Shown here one piece after another: positions 26,022 to 34,940 of a stretch of DNA of 51,063 nucleotides. Numbering within the stretch: the stretch's first letter is position 1; each line of letters begins with the position of its first letter. The position numbers and the translations under genes were made by a program. The notes under the pieces were generated by a model that was not told the DNA's origin, did not search any database, and saw nothing but the letters and a program-made list of their open reading frames with translations. This stretch comes from Chitinophagaceae bacterium UBA4407 (GTDB lineage Bacteria > Bacteroidota > Bacteroidia > Chitinophagales > Chitinophagaceae), in the NCBI GenBank assembly GCA_002390845.1, contig DGQT01000012.1, forward strand, positions 1 through 51,063, written 5' to 3'.

Positions 26022-28208
26022 CTATAAGTAAACAACAGGTATTTTTATAAGTACTTCGGTACCGCCCGGGTTACCATTTGGTAAAATAAGATCATTAACA
26101 ACAACAGCATTTTCTGTTTTATATTGCCGGTGCAACATTGCAATACGGTCTGCTGTAATACGCATGCCCATTGACTTATAGTTAATTGCTGATTTGCTTT
26201 TTAATGCCTGAGCTTCTTTTCTTCCAATACCATCATCAGTTATTTTGCAGCAGAGCATATTATCATTTTGAGATATGGCTATATCTAAATGGCCTTGATC
26301 AGCCTTATGCATTAAACCATGCCATATTGCGTTTTCTATATAGGGCTGTAATAACATTGGCGGAACCTGGATAAAATCTATATCAAGATCAGATTCATAT
26401 TGTATGTTATAGCTGAATTTTTCTTCGAACCTTATACTTTCCAATTCCAAATATAATTTCAACGCTTCCAGATCTTCTGCAAGGCTTACTAAAGTATTGG
26501 CCGAACTGTTTAAAATCATTCTTATAAGGCGTGAAAATTTGGTAAGGTATTCCGTTGCTTCACTGCTTTGTTTTCTTAGAATAAACCTGTTAATAGAATT
26601 CAGACAATTAAAAATAAAATGCGGGTTCATTTGTGCTCGTAAGGCTTGCATTTCCAGCTCTGTTTTTTGTTGCTGCAACTGTGTAACCTCTTGTTCCTTT
26701 TTTTGTTTTTCCAAAGAAACATTTGCTTCGGCCATCATTAACTGTAACTGATCTTTTTTTCTTTTGAGTTTTATATTCCGGATAAATACGGTTGTTAATA
26801 TCAGAACAATCAAAATACCTGAAATAAACACATAAAACTGCAATTGTTTTTCTTTATTTATCAGTTCGACTTTAGCATTGTTTTTTTCTTCTGTTATTTT
26901 CAATTGATCCCTGTAATTTTTTTCTTCTGTATTCATCTTAGTTATTACATCAAATGCAGCAAGCCTGGATGCATAATTATCTTTATTCAAAGAATCATTT
27001 AATGTGTTATATCGTATCCGGTATCCATAAGCCATATCTATTTTATGTTGAGCCGCGAAAATGTCTGATAAGAATAAGTACCCGTCCCTTATGTAAGGTC
27101 TTGCACCTGTTTTTTCTGCATACGCAATTAATTGTTTTACATAATACAAAGCTTTTTTATATTCCAATTTCATGATGCAGGCTTTTGTTACATTCTTTAA
27201 AACAGGCATCAGATTATCTATGTCTCCTCCATTTGCAAAGCTCTTTAATGGGTCTACCGCATATTTTATTACACTATCAAAATCGCTTAATGATAGGTAT
27301 AATGGTAATAGATCAAGAGCATTGAGCATTAGTTCTCTTTTCTTAAATAAAGAATCTGTATTGGATGTTTGAACAAAAAGAAGGTTTTGTTTTAAACAAA
27401 ATAGTGCAGAGTCATATTGTTTTTGCAGTGTATAAATAGTTGACTTAATTACGCTGGAATAGTCTAATATTATATTATGTTCCGATGCATGTGCAGCTAC
27501 CTTGCGATAATATAAAAGTGCATTAGCCGTGTCTCCTGCCCCCAAATACAAATCAGCCCTCCTTTCAGGGGAATACAAAATGTCCAAAATACCATTTGCT
27601 TTTTTTTGTGTATTAAAATTCTTTTGAAAATACTCAAAGGCTTTTTCGTAATAACCCTGCGAAGTAAGGTTCAGGCCCATCAGTAGAAATATCATTGCTA
27701 CATGTTCAGTGTCTTTTATAGTTTGATAAAAGGGTAATTCTTTTTGATAAATTTCCATAGCCTCTTGATACTTTCCCTGGTGAAAGAAGTACCACCCTAA
27801 ATTAATTTTGGCCCTGTTTAATTCAATTTGCCTGTTTTCTTTCTCAAAAATGGGTATCGCTAATTTGGCGTAATATTCCGATTTGATGAAATCCCCATAC
27901 TCTTCTTCAACAAATGCTATATTTTGGAATGCTGTTCCAATACCAAGTGCATATTTTAATTGTTGTGATTCTTTTTGTGCCTGGAGGGTATAAAAAAGAG
28001 CAGAATCTGTGCGCACATATTTTGATTTGCTCCAGTAAGGGTTTGAGTACTCGAACCCCAACTCGTTAAGGCAATTAATTCTTACAGTATCTGTTAGTAA
28101 CGGCAAGATTTTTTTTAAGCTGTCAATTATTGGAGTTTGGGCAAAACAAATAATGCAGAAAAAAATCTGTATTATAAAAATGAATGCTTGCTTTTTGAAT
28201 AACATCAT
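26022..28208 (-). CDS. TPR-containing LytS/YehU-type sensor histidine kinase (first copy)
   Basis: This 728-residue protein is the first gene of the operon. The signal peptide is MMLFKKQAFIFIIQIFF, ending CFAQ; the Met at 28205 is an equally possible start. The TPR-rich sensor half runs to about 420 (GWYFFHQGKYQEAMEIYQKE, GLNLTSQGYYEKAFEYFQKN), then a membrane helix (FYVFISGILIVLILTTVFI) and a coiled coil. The kinase domain has H530 in MNPHFIFN, ENAIWHG and DDGIGRKEA. By hand alignment the 202 residues from MNPH to the end differ from the second copy at about 24 positions, much less than the TPR halves. It probably feeds the single LytTR regulator. Confidence 0.92.
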   Translation of the reverse strand: MMLFKKQAFIFIIQIFFCIICFAQTPIIDSLKKILPLLTDTVRINCLNELGFEYSNPYWSKSKYVRTDSALFYTLQAQKESQQLKYALGIGTAFQNIAFVEEEYGDFIKSEYYAKLAIPIFEKENRQIELNRAKINLGWYFFHQGKYQEAMEIYQKELPFYQTIKDTEHVAMIFLLMGLNLTSQGYYEKAFEYFQKNFNTQKKANGILDILYSPERRADLYLGAGDTANALLYYRKVAAHASEHNIILDYSSVIKSTIYTLQKQYDSALFCLKQNLLFVQTSNTDSLFKKRELMLNALDLLPLYLSLSDFDSVIKYAVDPLKSFANGGDIDNLMPVLKNVTKACIMKLEYKKALYYVKQLIAYAEKTGARPYIRDGYLFLSDIFAAQHKIDMAYGYRIRYNTLNDSLNKDNYASRLAAFDVITKMNTEEKNYRDQLKITEEKNNAKVELINKEKQLQFYVFISGILIVLILTTVFIRNIKLKRKKDQLQLMMAEANVSLEKQKKEQEVTQLQQQKTELEMQALRAQMNPHFIFNCLNSINRFILRKQSSEATEYLTKFSRLIRMILNSSANTLVSLAEDLEALKLYLELESIRFEEKFSYNIQYESDLDIDFIQVPPMLLQPYIENAIWHGLMHKADQGHLDIAISQNDNMLCCKITDDGIGRKEAQALKSKSAINYKSMGMRITADRIAMLHRQYKTENAVVVNDLILPNGNPGGTEVLIKIPVVYL

Positions 28209-28249
28209 CTTTTATGATCTGTAAGTAAACTCAATTTTTATTACATGAA

Positions 28250-28281
28250 TACAGCAGCCCGTGCGGAGATAAGCTGCTGTA
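28250..28281 (-). other. Hairpin between tsaD and the kinase operon
   Basis: TACAGCAGC (28250-28258) pairs with GCTGCTGTA (28273-28281) over a 14-base loop. On the minus strand it lies after tsaD and 42 bases before the first kinase start. There is no strong T-run, so it could be a weak terminator or a leader hairpin. Confidence 0.45.
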
Positions 28282-28407
28282 ATTTACTTCAAAAGAGGTT
28301 TAAAATAAATTTCAAAAGAGTAAAAAGCAGGTACGGGTGGTAGTTGAACAGAGGCGGCGGGTAATTGGATGAACCATTCAATTAATTTTTTCTGGGGAGT
28401 TTTTAAA

Positions 28408-29442
28408 CTACCACTCCGCCCTTGCACTGGGGCTTATATCCAACTCAGCAAAATCGCCTGTTAAATATTTGTAGTAAGCAGTAATCGCAATCATAGCAGC
28501 ATTATCGGTGCAGTATTCAAATTTTGGGATAAAGGTTTTCCAGCCATGTTTTTCACCGGCATCTTTTAATGCTTTGCGCAAGCCACTGTTAGCGCTTACG
28601 CCACCCGCAATACAAACCTGTGTAACGCCTGTTTGTTGTACCGCCTTTTTTAATTTCTTTAATAAAATATTTACGATCGTATATTGAACAGAAGCGCAGA
28701 GGTCGTTTAAATTTTGTTCTATAAAACCTGGTTCCTGCTTTTGCAAAAAATACAGCACCGAAGTTTTTAAGCCGCTGAAACTAAAATTCAATCCGGGTAT
28801 TTGTGGTTCTGCAAATTTGAATTTTAAAGGATCGCCCTTTGCTGCATTTTTGTCTATCAATGGCCCGCCGGGGTAAGGCAAGCCCAGCAGTTTTGCAGTT
28901 TTATCAAATGCTTCACCCGCAGCATCATCAATGCTTTCGCCAATTACTTTAAGGTCGAGCGGGGCATTGGCCAATACAATTTGTGTATGTCCGCCGCTAA
29001 CCGTTAAACATAAAAAAGGAAAGGCTGGTTTTTCTTCGCCGATTAAATTAGCGAGTACATGCGCCTGCATATGGTGTACAGCAATCAAAGGTTTATTCAA
29101 TGCAAGTGCCATTGATTTTGCAAACTGCGCACCCACCAGCAAACTGCCTATTAAACCCGGAGCCTGTGTAAATGCAATAGCATCTACATCTTCCAGTTTG
29201 CAGTTGGCGGTTTTAAGCGCGGCATCAACAACCGGAACAATGTTCTGTAAATGTGCACGGCTTGCCAGTTCGGGAACCACGCCGCCATATTTTTCGTGCA
29301 CGGTTTGATTGGCGATATAATTAGAAAGGATTTTACCATCAACACAAACGGATGCTGATGTTTCGTCGCAGGAAGATTCTATGGCAAGGATTGTTACTGA
29401 CAAAATTAATTTGTTGATTTGATGATGCGGCAATTTGATCAT
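28408..29442 (-). CDS. tsaD: tRNA N6-adenosine threonylcarbamoyltransferase TsaD
   Basis: This essential cytoplasmic enzyme transfers threonylcarbamoyl to A37 of ANN-decoding tRNAs, working with TsaB and TsaE. It shows the ASKHA fold: ILAIESSCDETS, the metal-binding HxxxH in VHHMQAHVL, SGGHTQI, YPGGP, FSFSGLKT and GGVSANSGLR. With ATG at 29442 it has 344 residues, but the first 13 (MIKLPHHQINKLI) are encoded by a TTTGATGAT-type spacer repeat and do not look like TsaD. A TTG at 29403 would give a 331-residue protein starting directly before VTILAIESS. Either start is possible; I keep the ATG. It is single. Confidence 0.94.
   Translation of the reverse strand: MIKLPHHQINKLILSVTILAIESSCDETSASVCVDGKILSNYIANQTVHEKYGGVVPELASRAHLQNIVPVVDAALKTANCKLEDVDAIAFTQAPGLIGSLLVGAQFAKSMALALNKPLIAVHHMQAHVLANLIGEEKPAFPFLCLTVSGGHTQIVLANAPLDLKVIGESIDDAAGEAFDKTAKLLGLPYPGGPLIDKNAAKGDPLKFKFAEPQIPGLNFSFSGLKTSVLYFLQKQEPGFIEQNLNDLCASVQYTIVNILLKKLKKAVQQTGVTQVCIAGGVSANSGLRKALKDAGEKHGWKTFIPKFEYCTDNAAMIAITAYYKYLTGDFAELDISPSARAEW
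29402..29440. repeat. Piece of the TGATTTGATGAT repeat
   Basis: It reads AAAATTAATTTGTTGATTTG and continues ATGATGCGGCAATTTGATC. It resembles the copies at 6605 and 47498, and overlaps the uncertain 5' end of tsaD. Confidence 0.5.
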
Positions 29443-29489
29443 TTTTTCCGCTAGGCAAAAATAATGCGTAATGTTTAGAGTAAAATGTG

Positions 29490-29580
29490 GGGGCTGTTTC
29501 TGCTGAACCGCATTATTGAACGTACAAGTGTGCGACGCAACAAAAGTTGAATAGCATTGCTTCTGCCTGGCTCAAAAAAA
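29490..29580. repeat. Palindromic spacer element, R half (class A)
   Basis: A perfect class A core at 29522-29541 is preceded by GAAC and followed by AAAAGTTGAATAGCATTGC and the best outer end, TGCCTGGCTCAAAAAAA (29564-29580). No left core is present, but GGCTGTTTCTGCT at 29492 matches the flank of the copy at 49219. Confidence 0.87.
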
Positions 29581-29619
29581 TGTATTTAAAAACTTTCAAG
29601 CAATCAACCTTTCAACTTT

Positions 29620-30873
29620 TTACTTACTCCTGATGGCCACAACGGGGTTCATACGTGCAGCAATAGATGCAGGAATAATTCCTGAAAGAATGCCGAGGAT
29701 TACACAAATACTGAAAGCAAGTATAATAATATTAGGGGCAATCACTATGGGGAATGGCAGTACAGCACTTAAACCCAGTGCAAGCAGCCAAACCATTAGC
29801 AAACCCATCAGGCCACCAATTACACAGAGGAAGGCACTCTCTAATAAAAACTCTGTGAGTATGGTGCGGCTTTTGGCGCCGATTGCTTTCTTTAAACCAA
29901 TCTGGCTGGTACGTTCCCTAACCGTTACAAACATAATATTGGCCACGCCAAATGCGCCAACAATAAGGCTTAAACCGGCAATGGCCCAGCCGCCAATATT
30001 AACACTGCCAAAGAAGCCACTTACCTGCTGGCTGAATACATTAATATCGTTCAATGCAAAATTATCTTCCTGAGTGGGGCTAAGCCTGCGGGTTTGCCGC
30101 ATAACGCCTTCAAGGTTGTCTATTAATGCAGCGGTGCTAATATTATCGTGGCCATTAACCATGATGAATGCATTGGTAAAATTTCCGTTTACATCGTAAA
30201 TGCTTGCATAATAACGGTAAGAAAGAATTACACAATGATCGTAATCAAAGCCACCAACAAAATTTTGTCCCTGTTTTTTAATAACACCTGCAATTACAGC
30301 CCGTTTACCATCGAATGTTACCGTTTTATCTACAGCCCTTTCTGCTTTTCCAAAAAGTTGTTCGGCAATTTCGTAACCAATAACACAAATGGCATTGCCA
30401 CGGATGAATTCAGTTCCGTTTATGTACCTGCCATAACCCATTTCAATGGTTTGCATTTCGGCAAACTCTTCGGTTACGCAATAAATACCCACATTGTTTA
30501 TCTGGTTATTTTCGAAACTTACATTAGAATTGGTTTGGTTGAAATAACATACATTTTTTGCCAGTGTGCTGCGCTCTTTTATAAATTTTGCTTCACCGTA
30601 TTTTGGCACGGGGCGGTTTACATACTTCCACCAGGGATAATCACTTTCTCCTCCGTACACCCATTTGTCAATATAAATCGTGTTCGAGCCAAGAGACTTA
30701 ATATCTGTTTGAACCTTGTTTTCTAAACTGCCAACAGTTGCCAGAACGCCAATAATACAAAAGATGCCAAAGGCAATACCAATTAACGACAGCGAACTGC
30801 GGAGCTTATTGTTGTTAAGCTCCTGAACACTCATTTTAAAACTGTTCCAGAATATTGAGAGCATCTTTAGCAT
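29620..30873 (-). CDS. MacB-like ABC transporter permease
   Basis: This protein has 417 residues from the Met at 30873. The frame is open to 31005, but the extra N-terminal 44 residues run into the palindromic element at 30987 and are not conserved-looking; Met at 30864 is also possible. Helix 1 (LSLIGIAFGIFCIIGVLATV) is followed by a periplasmic MacB core domain near 50-280 and three C-terminal FtsX-type helices (IAGLSLIVGAFGVANIMFV, FLCVIGGLMGLLMVWLLAL, IIILAFSICVILGILSGIIP). ERTSQIGLKKAIGAK is the coupling stretch typical of MacB. No ATPase gene is adjacent, so its partner must be encoded elsewhere. It is probably an exporter or a mechanotransmission protein. Confidence 0.9.
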   Translation of the reverse strand: MLKMLSIFWNSFKMSVQELNNNKLRSSLSLIGIAFGIFCIIGVLATVGSLENKVQTDIKSLGSNTIYIDKWVYGGESDYPWWKYVNRPVPKYGEAKFIKERSTLAKNVCYFNQTNSNVSFENNQINNVGIYCVTEEFAEMQTIEMGYGRYINGTEFIRGNAICVIGYEIAEQLFGKAERAVDKTVTFDGKRAVIAGVIKKQGQNFVGGFDYDHCVILSYRYYASIYDVNGNFTNAFIMVNGHDNISTAALIDNLEGVMRQTRRLSPTQEDNFALNDINVFSQQVSGFFGSVNIGGWAIAGLSLIVGAFGVANIMFVTVRERTSQIGLKKAIGAKSRTILTEFLLESAFLCVIGGLMGLLMVWLLALGLSAVLPFPIVIAPNIIILAFSICVILGILSGIIPASIAARMNPVVAIRSK

Positions 30874-30949
30874 AAAACAAATGTAAAGAAGGTTGCTGCT
30901 TGAAACCGGATTTTTAGATAAGCGGAAAATAAAGCAGATAAGAATAGAT

Positions 30950-31015
30950 TTTATTGAGTCGGCTAAAGAACAATAATGAGGCTTCTGTTGCCACGCTCGG
31001 TTCAAGGTTCGGGTT
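30950..31015. repeat. Palindromic spacer element, L half (class C)
   Basis: The outer end TTGAGTCGGCT and arm AATAATGAGGCTTCT lead to a class C core at 30987-31003 (GTTGCCACGCTCGGTTC). The flank TTTCATGGCATCAAAGG follows (31013-31029). No right half is present; instead CTGGTATC (31050-31057) and GATACCAG (31079-31086) form a hairpin. The rest of the gap 30874-31264 contains only the putative sdh promoter. Confidence 0.78.
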
Positions 31016-31202
31016 TCATGGCATCAAAGGCTGTAAGTGTAAAATAACACTGGTATCAGTAGCAGTTCAATTGTAGTCGATACCAGCCTTTGGCAGAATC
31101 CGGCGTTTACCATAAGTGTTTTTATGAATCTTTTTGAACTATGTAATAAAATACTTGTTTACATAAGTACCGGAGGTTCGCAAAAATATTATTCATAAAA
31201 AA

Positions 31203-31231
31203 TGTTAACTGGCATCTGTGCCTTATTTTTG
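31203..31231 (+). promoter_or_regulatory. Candidate promoter of the sdh operon
   Basis: TATTTTTG at 31224-31231 fits the Bacteroidota -7 box TAnnTTTG. It lies 33 bases before the sdhC start. The upstream -33 box is weak (TTAACTGG at 31205). This is inference from the consensus alone. Confidence 0.4.
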
Positions 31232-31264
31232 CAACGATCTCCTCACAATCAATCTTGATTTAGT

Positions 31265-31963
31265 ATGACCTGGAAACAAGTATTCTCATCTTCCATAGGA
31301 AGAAAACTAACGATGGGCTTAACAGGTATTTTTCTTATAACTTTTTTAATCGTACACATGGGCATTAACGCCTGTATGTGGGCAGCCGTTTATTTTCCTG
31401 ATGATCATGGCGAAATGTTTAATAAGGCAGCAAACTTCATGGGCTCCATGGTGTTAATCCGCATTATTGAGGTTGGTTTATTCCTTTTTATATTCCTGCA
31501 CATCATTCAGGGGTATATGCTTACCGTTTATAACCGAAGCAAACGTGCAGTTGGTTATGCGGTAGATTACGGCAGCAAAGGAAGCAAATGGTACAGCCGT
31601 AGTATGGGTTTACTTGGTACGCTGATTCTTTTGTTTCTCATAATTCACTGGCTGCATTTCTGGATCCCGTCCCGTTTTACAGGTGTTGAAGAGGTAGAAT
31701 ACAGTGGCGTTAAAATGCATAATATGTTTGCTTTAATGCAAACCACTTTTCAGCAGCTTTGGGTTGTAATACTGTATGTGCTTGGTTGCATTTCATTGGG
31801 GTATCATTTGGCACACGGTTTTCAAAGCGCTTTTAAAACACTTGGTGTACACAACAAGAGATATCAAATTATGCTTTCTGGGCTAGGTTATGGTTTTTCA
31901 ATTGTGGTTCCTTTTGTATTTGCTATGATGCCTATCAGCATGTACCTGGGATGGGTGAAGTGA
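31265..31963 (+). CDS. sdhC: Succinate dehydrogenase cytochrome b subunit
   Basis: This 232-residue integral membrane protein anchors the complex and reduces menaquinone. It has five membrane helices (LTGIFLITFLIVHMGINACM, IIEVGLFLFIFLHIIQGYML, MGLLGTLILLFLIIHWLHFW, LWVVILYVLGCISLGYHLA, YGFSIVVPFVFAMMPIS). Conserved histidines in helices 1, 2, 3 and 4 would bind two b hemes, as in the single-subunit anchors of Bacillus and Wolinella type enzymes. It is the first gene of sdhCAB. The gap to sdhA (146 bases) is occupied by a palindromic half-site. Confidence 0.94.
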   Translation: MTWKQVFSSSIGRKLTMGLTGIFLITFLIVHMGINACMWAAVYFPDDHGEMFNKAANFMGSMVLIRIIEVGLFLFIFLHIIQGYMLTVYNRSKRAVGYAVDYGSKGSKWYSRSMGLLGTLILLFLIIHWLHFWIPSRFTGVEEVEYSGVKMHNMFALMQTTFQQLWVVILYVLGCISLGYHLAHGFQSAFKTLGVHNKRYQIMLSGLGYGFSIVVPFVFAMMPISMYLGWVK

Positions 31964-31984
31964 TGAGCTCGAGATGCTCAGTAT

Positions 31985-32055
31985 TGATCCAAACGTTGAA
32001 ATGTGCGACGCAACAGGCGATCAATTGAAAAACAAAAGTTCGGTTCATAAAATTC
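31985..32055. repeat. Palindromic spacer element, R half (class A) inside the sdh operon
   Basis: The core at 31995-32014 reads GTTGAAATGTGCGACGCAAC, preceded by AAAC. It is followed by AGGCGATCAATTG and the outer end AGTTCGGTTCATAA (32038-32051). The flank AGGCGATCA is shared with the copy at 38770. It is the only copy seen within a clear operon. Confidence 0.82.
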
Positions 32056-32109
32056 TTTACCCATTTTTATTAAGACATTCGAAATAGCTGAATATATAAA
32101 CCTTTCTGT

Positions 32110-34083
32110 ATGCTTGATGCTAAAATTCCCGCCGGGCCGCTTGACGATAAATGGACAGACTACAAAGGCCATTGCAAACTGGTTAACCCGGCCAATAAAC
32201 GTAAGCTTGAAATTATTATAGTAGGCACAGGTTTGGCCGGTGCTTCGGCTGCTGCTTCGCTTGGCGAACTGGGTTACAAAGTAAAAGCTTTTTGTTTCCA
32301 GGATTCTCCGCGCCGTGCACACAGTATTGCTGCGCAGGGCGGCATTAATGCAGCCAAAAATTATCAGAATGATGGTGACAGTGTATTCCGTTTATTTTAT
32401 GATACTATTAAGGGCGGTGACTACCGTGCACGTGAATCAAATGTTCACCGGCTTGCAGAAGTAAGTGCCAATATTATTGATCAATGCGTGGCACAGGGCG
32501 TGCCCTTTGCGCGGGAATACGGCGGCATGTTAAGCAACAGAAGTTTTGGTGGTACACAGGTGCAAAGAACTTTTTATGCTGCTGGCCAAACAGGTCAGCA
32601 ATTATTGATAGGTGCTTACCAGGCATTGGAAAGACAGGTTGCTTTGGGCAATGTAAAAATGTACACCCGCCACGAAATGCTGGAAGTAGTAATGATAGAT
32701 GGCAAGGCACGTGGCATTATTGCACGCAACCTGGTAAATGGCGAATTGGAAAAGCATTTTGGTCATGCAGTTTTGCTGTGTACCGGTGGTTACGGTAACG
32801 TGTTTTATCTTTCAACCAACGCCATGGGCAGCAATGTTACCGCGGCATGGAAAGCGCATAAGCAGGGAGCTGCATTTGCAAACCCATGCTTTACACAAAT
32901 TCATCCAACATGTATACCGGTATCTGGAGATCATCAGAGTAAGCTTACGTTGATGAGTGAGAGCTTAAGAAATGATGGAAGAATTTGGGTGCCTAAAAAG
33001 CAAGGCGATAACCGCAAAGCCACAGATATACCCGAAGAAGAAAGAGATTATTATTTAGAAAGAAGATACCCTGCTTTTGGTAACCTCGTACCAAGAGATG
33101 TGGCCAGCCGTGCAGCTAAAGAAAGATGCGATGCAGGTTATGGTGTTGGTACTTCGAAGCAGGCCGTGTACCTTGACTTTGCCGCAGCTATTGAGCGTTA
33201 CGGAAAAACAGAAGTCGGCAAGTTGGGAAAAGATAATGTTTCGCAGGACGAAGTAATTGAACTGGGTAAAGAAGTGGTAAAAGAAAAATACGGTAATCTT
33301 TTCGATATGTACGAAAAGATCACCGGCGAAAACCCTTATGAAGTTGCCATGCGCATTTATCCTGCGGTGCATTATACCATGGGTGGTTTATGGGTTGACT
33401 ACGAACTACAGACTACTGTACCGGGGTTATATTGTTTGGGTGAAGCTAACTTTAGCGATCATGGTGCAAACCGTTTGGGCGCAAGTGCATTGATGCAGGG
33501 TTTGGCTGATGGGTATTTTGTAATTCCATATACTATTGGTAATTATCTCGCTGATGAAATTTACAGCAAGGCCATTTCAACAGATCATCCCGGTTTTGCG
33601 CAGGCAGAAAAAGAAGTAAGTGACCGCATCAATAAACTGATGAGCATTAAAGGCAAACAGACTGTTGAAAGTTTTCATAAGCGCCTTGGAAAGATCATGT
33701 GGGACAAATGCGGTATGGCCCGCAATGCAGAAGGATTAACCCAGGCCATTGCAGAAATACAGGCATTGAAAAAAGAATTTTGGAGCGATGTAAAAATACC
33801 CGGAAGCATCAATGAGATGAACCCTGAATTAGACAAAGCGGGCCGTGTGGCAGACTTTATTGAACTGGGTGAACTCATGTGTAAAGATGCCCTTGACCGC
33901 AATGAAAGTTGTGGAGGCCACTTCCGTGAAGAATCGCAAACACCCGAAGGTGAAGCTATGCGTGACGATGCTAATTACATGTACGTTTCAGCATGGGAGT
34001 TTAAAGGAGAAAGCAATTGGGAGTTGCATAAAGAACCATTGATCTATGATGTGGTTAAACCAAGTCAACGCAACTACAAATAA
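32110..34083 (+). CDS. sdhA: Succinate dehydrogenase flavoprotein subunit
   Basis: This 657-residue peripheral subunit oxidises succinate to fumarate in the TCA cycle. The FAD-binding motif GTGLAGASAAA starts at 39. H71 in AHSIAAQGG is the likely site of covalent FAD attachment. The catalytic segments HPTCIP, RRYPAFGNLVPRDVASRAA, HYTMGGLWVD and GLYCLGEANFSDHGANRLGA are all present. The length fits the Bacteroidota/epsilon-type subunit, longer than the proteobacterial one. It is separated from sdhB by 36 bases. Confidence 0.96.
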   Translation: MLDAKIPAGPLDDKWTDYKGHCKLVNPANKRKLEIIIVGTGLAGASAAASLGELGYKVKAFCFQDSPRRAHSIAAQGGINAAKNYQNDGDSVFRLFYDTIKGGDYRARESNVHRLAEVSANIIDQCVAQGVPFAREYGGMLSNRSFGGTQVQRTFYAAGQTGQQLLIGAYQALERQVALGNVKMYTRHEMLEVVMIDGKARGIIARNLVNGELEKHFGHAVLLCTGGYGNVFYLSTNAMGSNVTAAWKAHKQGAAFANPCFTQIHPTCIPVSGDHQSKLTLMSESLRNDGRIWVPKKQGDNRKATDIPEEERDYYLERRYPAFGNLVPRDVASRAAKERCDAGYGVGTSKQAVYLDFAAAIERYGKTEVGKLGKDNVSQDEVIELGKEVVKEKYGNLFDMYEKITGENPYEVAMRIYPAVHYTMGGLWVDYELQTTVPGLYCLGEANFSDHGANRLGASALMQGLADGYFVIPYTIGNYLADEIYSKAISTDHPGFAQAEKEVSDRINKLMSIKGKQTVESFHKRLGKIMWDKCGMARNAEGLTQAIAEIQALKKEFWSDVKIPGSINEMNPELDKAGRVADFIELGELMCKDALDRNESCGGHFREESQTPEGEAMRDDANYMYVSAWEFKGESNWELHKEPLIYDVVKPSQRNYK

Positions 34084-34119
34084 GCTGAACTATTTTCAAA
34101 TCAACACATTAGTATTATC

Positions 34120-34884
34120 ATGGAACATTACAACATGAGTCTCAACTTAAAAGTGTGGAGGCAAAACAACAGCAGGGACAAAGGGTATTTTGAAGATTAT
34201 AAAGTTGACGGCATTTCAAGCGAAATGAGTTTCCTCGAAATGTTTGATGTGCTCAACGAAAGGCTGATTACTGAAGGCAAAGAACCCATTGCATTCGATC
34301 ACGATTGCCGCGAAGGTATTTGTGGTATGTGTTCCATGTATATCAACGGAAAACCGCATGGCCCATGGAAAAGCAATACTGTTTGCCAGTTGCACATGCG
34401 TGCCTACAAAGATGGCGATACCATTGTTGTGGAGCCGTGGCGTGCAAATGCTTTCCCCGTTATAAAAGATTTAATGGTAGACCGTTCAGCATTCGACCGT
34501 ATTGTGCAGGCCGGCGGTTATATCAGTGTAAACACCGGTAATGCAGTTGATGGTAATTCAATGCCCATTGAAAAAGACAAAGCCGATGCATCCTTCGCTG
34601 CCGCTATGTGTATCGGTTGCGGTGCATGTGTTGCGGCCTGTAAAAACAGCAGTGCCATGTTGTTTCTTTCTGCAAAAGTCGCACACCTGGCATTGTTGCC
34701 GCAGGGAGAACCTGAACGCAAAAAGCGTGTGGTAAGTATGGTTGCTCAAATGGATAAAGAGGGCTTTGGTGCCTGCACGAATACTGGTGCCTGCGAAGCT
34801 ACCTGCCCTAAAGATATTTCCCTAAGCAACATTGCAAGGCTTAACCAGGAATACCTGATTGCAAGCCTCACTGCCGATAAATAA
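34120..34884 (+). CDS. sdhB: Succinate dehydrogenase iron-sulfur subunit
   Basis: This 254-residue electron-transfer subunit carries three clusters: C63, C68, C71 and C89 for [2Fe-2S]; C164, C167, C170 with C229 for [4Fe-4S]; and C174, C219, C225 for [3Fe-4S] (assignment by family pattern). The motifs are CREGICGMC, CIGCGACVAACK and CTNTGACEATCP. An alternative start is the Met at 34135 (MSLNLKVW). It is the last gene of the operon and is followed by a terminator at 34910. Confidence 0.96.
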   Translation: MEHYNMSLNLKVWRQNNSRDKGYFEDYKVDGISSEMSFLEMFDVLNERLITEGKEPIAFDHDCREGICGMCSMYINGKPHGPWKSNTVCQLHMRAYKDGDTIVVEPWRANAFPVIKDLMVDRSAFDRIVQAGGYISVNTGNAVDGNSMPIEKDKADASFAAAMCIGCGACVAACKNSSAMLFLSAKVAHLALLPQGEPERKKRVVSMVAQMDKEGFGACTNTGACEATCPKDISLSNIARLNQEYLIASLTADK

Positions 34885-34909
34885 GAGAATGGTTTTTCTA
34901 AACATAATT

Positions 34910-34940
34910 AAAAGGTTGTTTTTTTAAAACAGCCTTTTTT
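34910..34940 (+). terminator. Intrinsic terminator of sdhCAB
   Basis: AAAAGGTTGTTTT (34910-34922) pairs with AAAACAGCCTTTT (34926-34938) with one G:T pair and a T-run. It begins 26 bases after the sdhB stop. Confidence 0.85.

Noticed and set aside
30148..30726. 192-codon plus-strand frame
   Set aside because: Antisense to the MacB core domain, no recognisable product.
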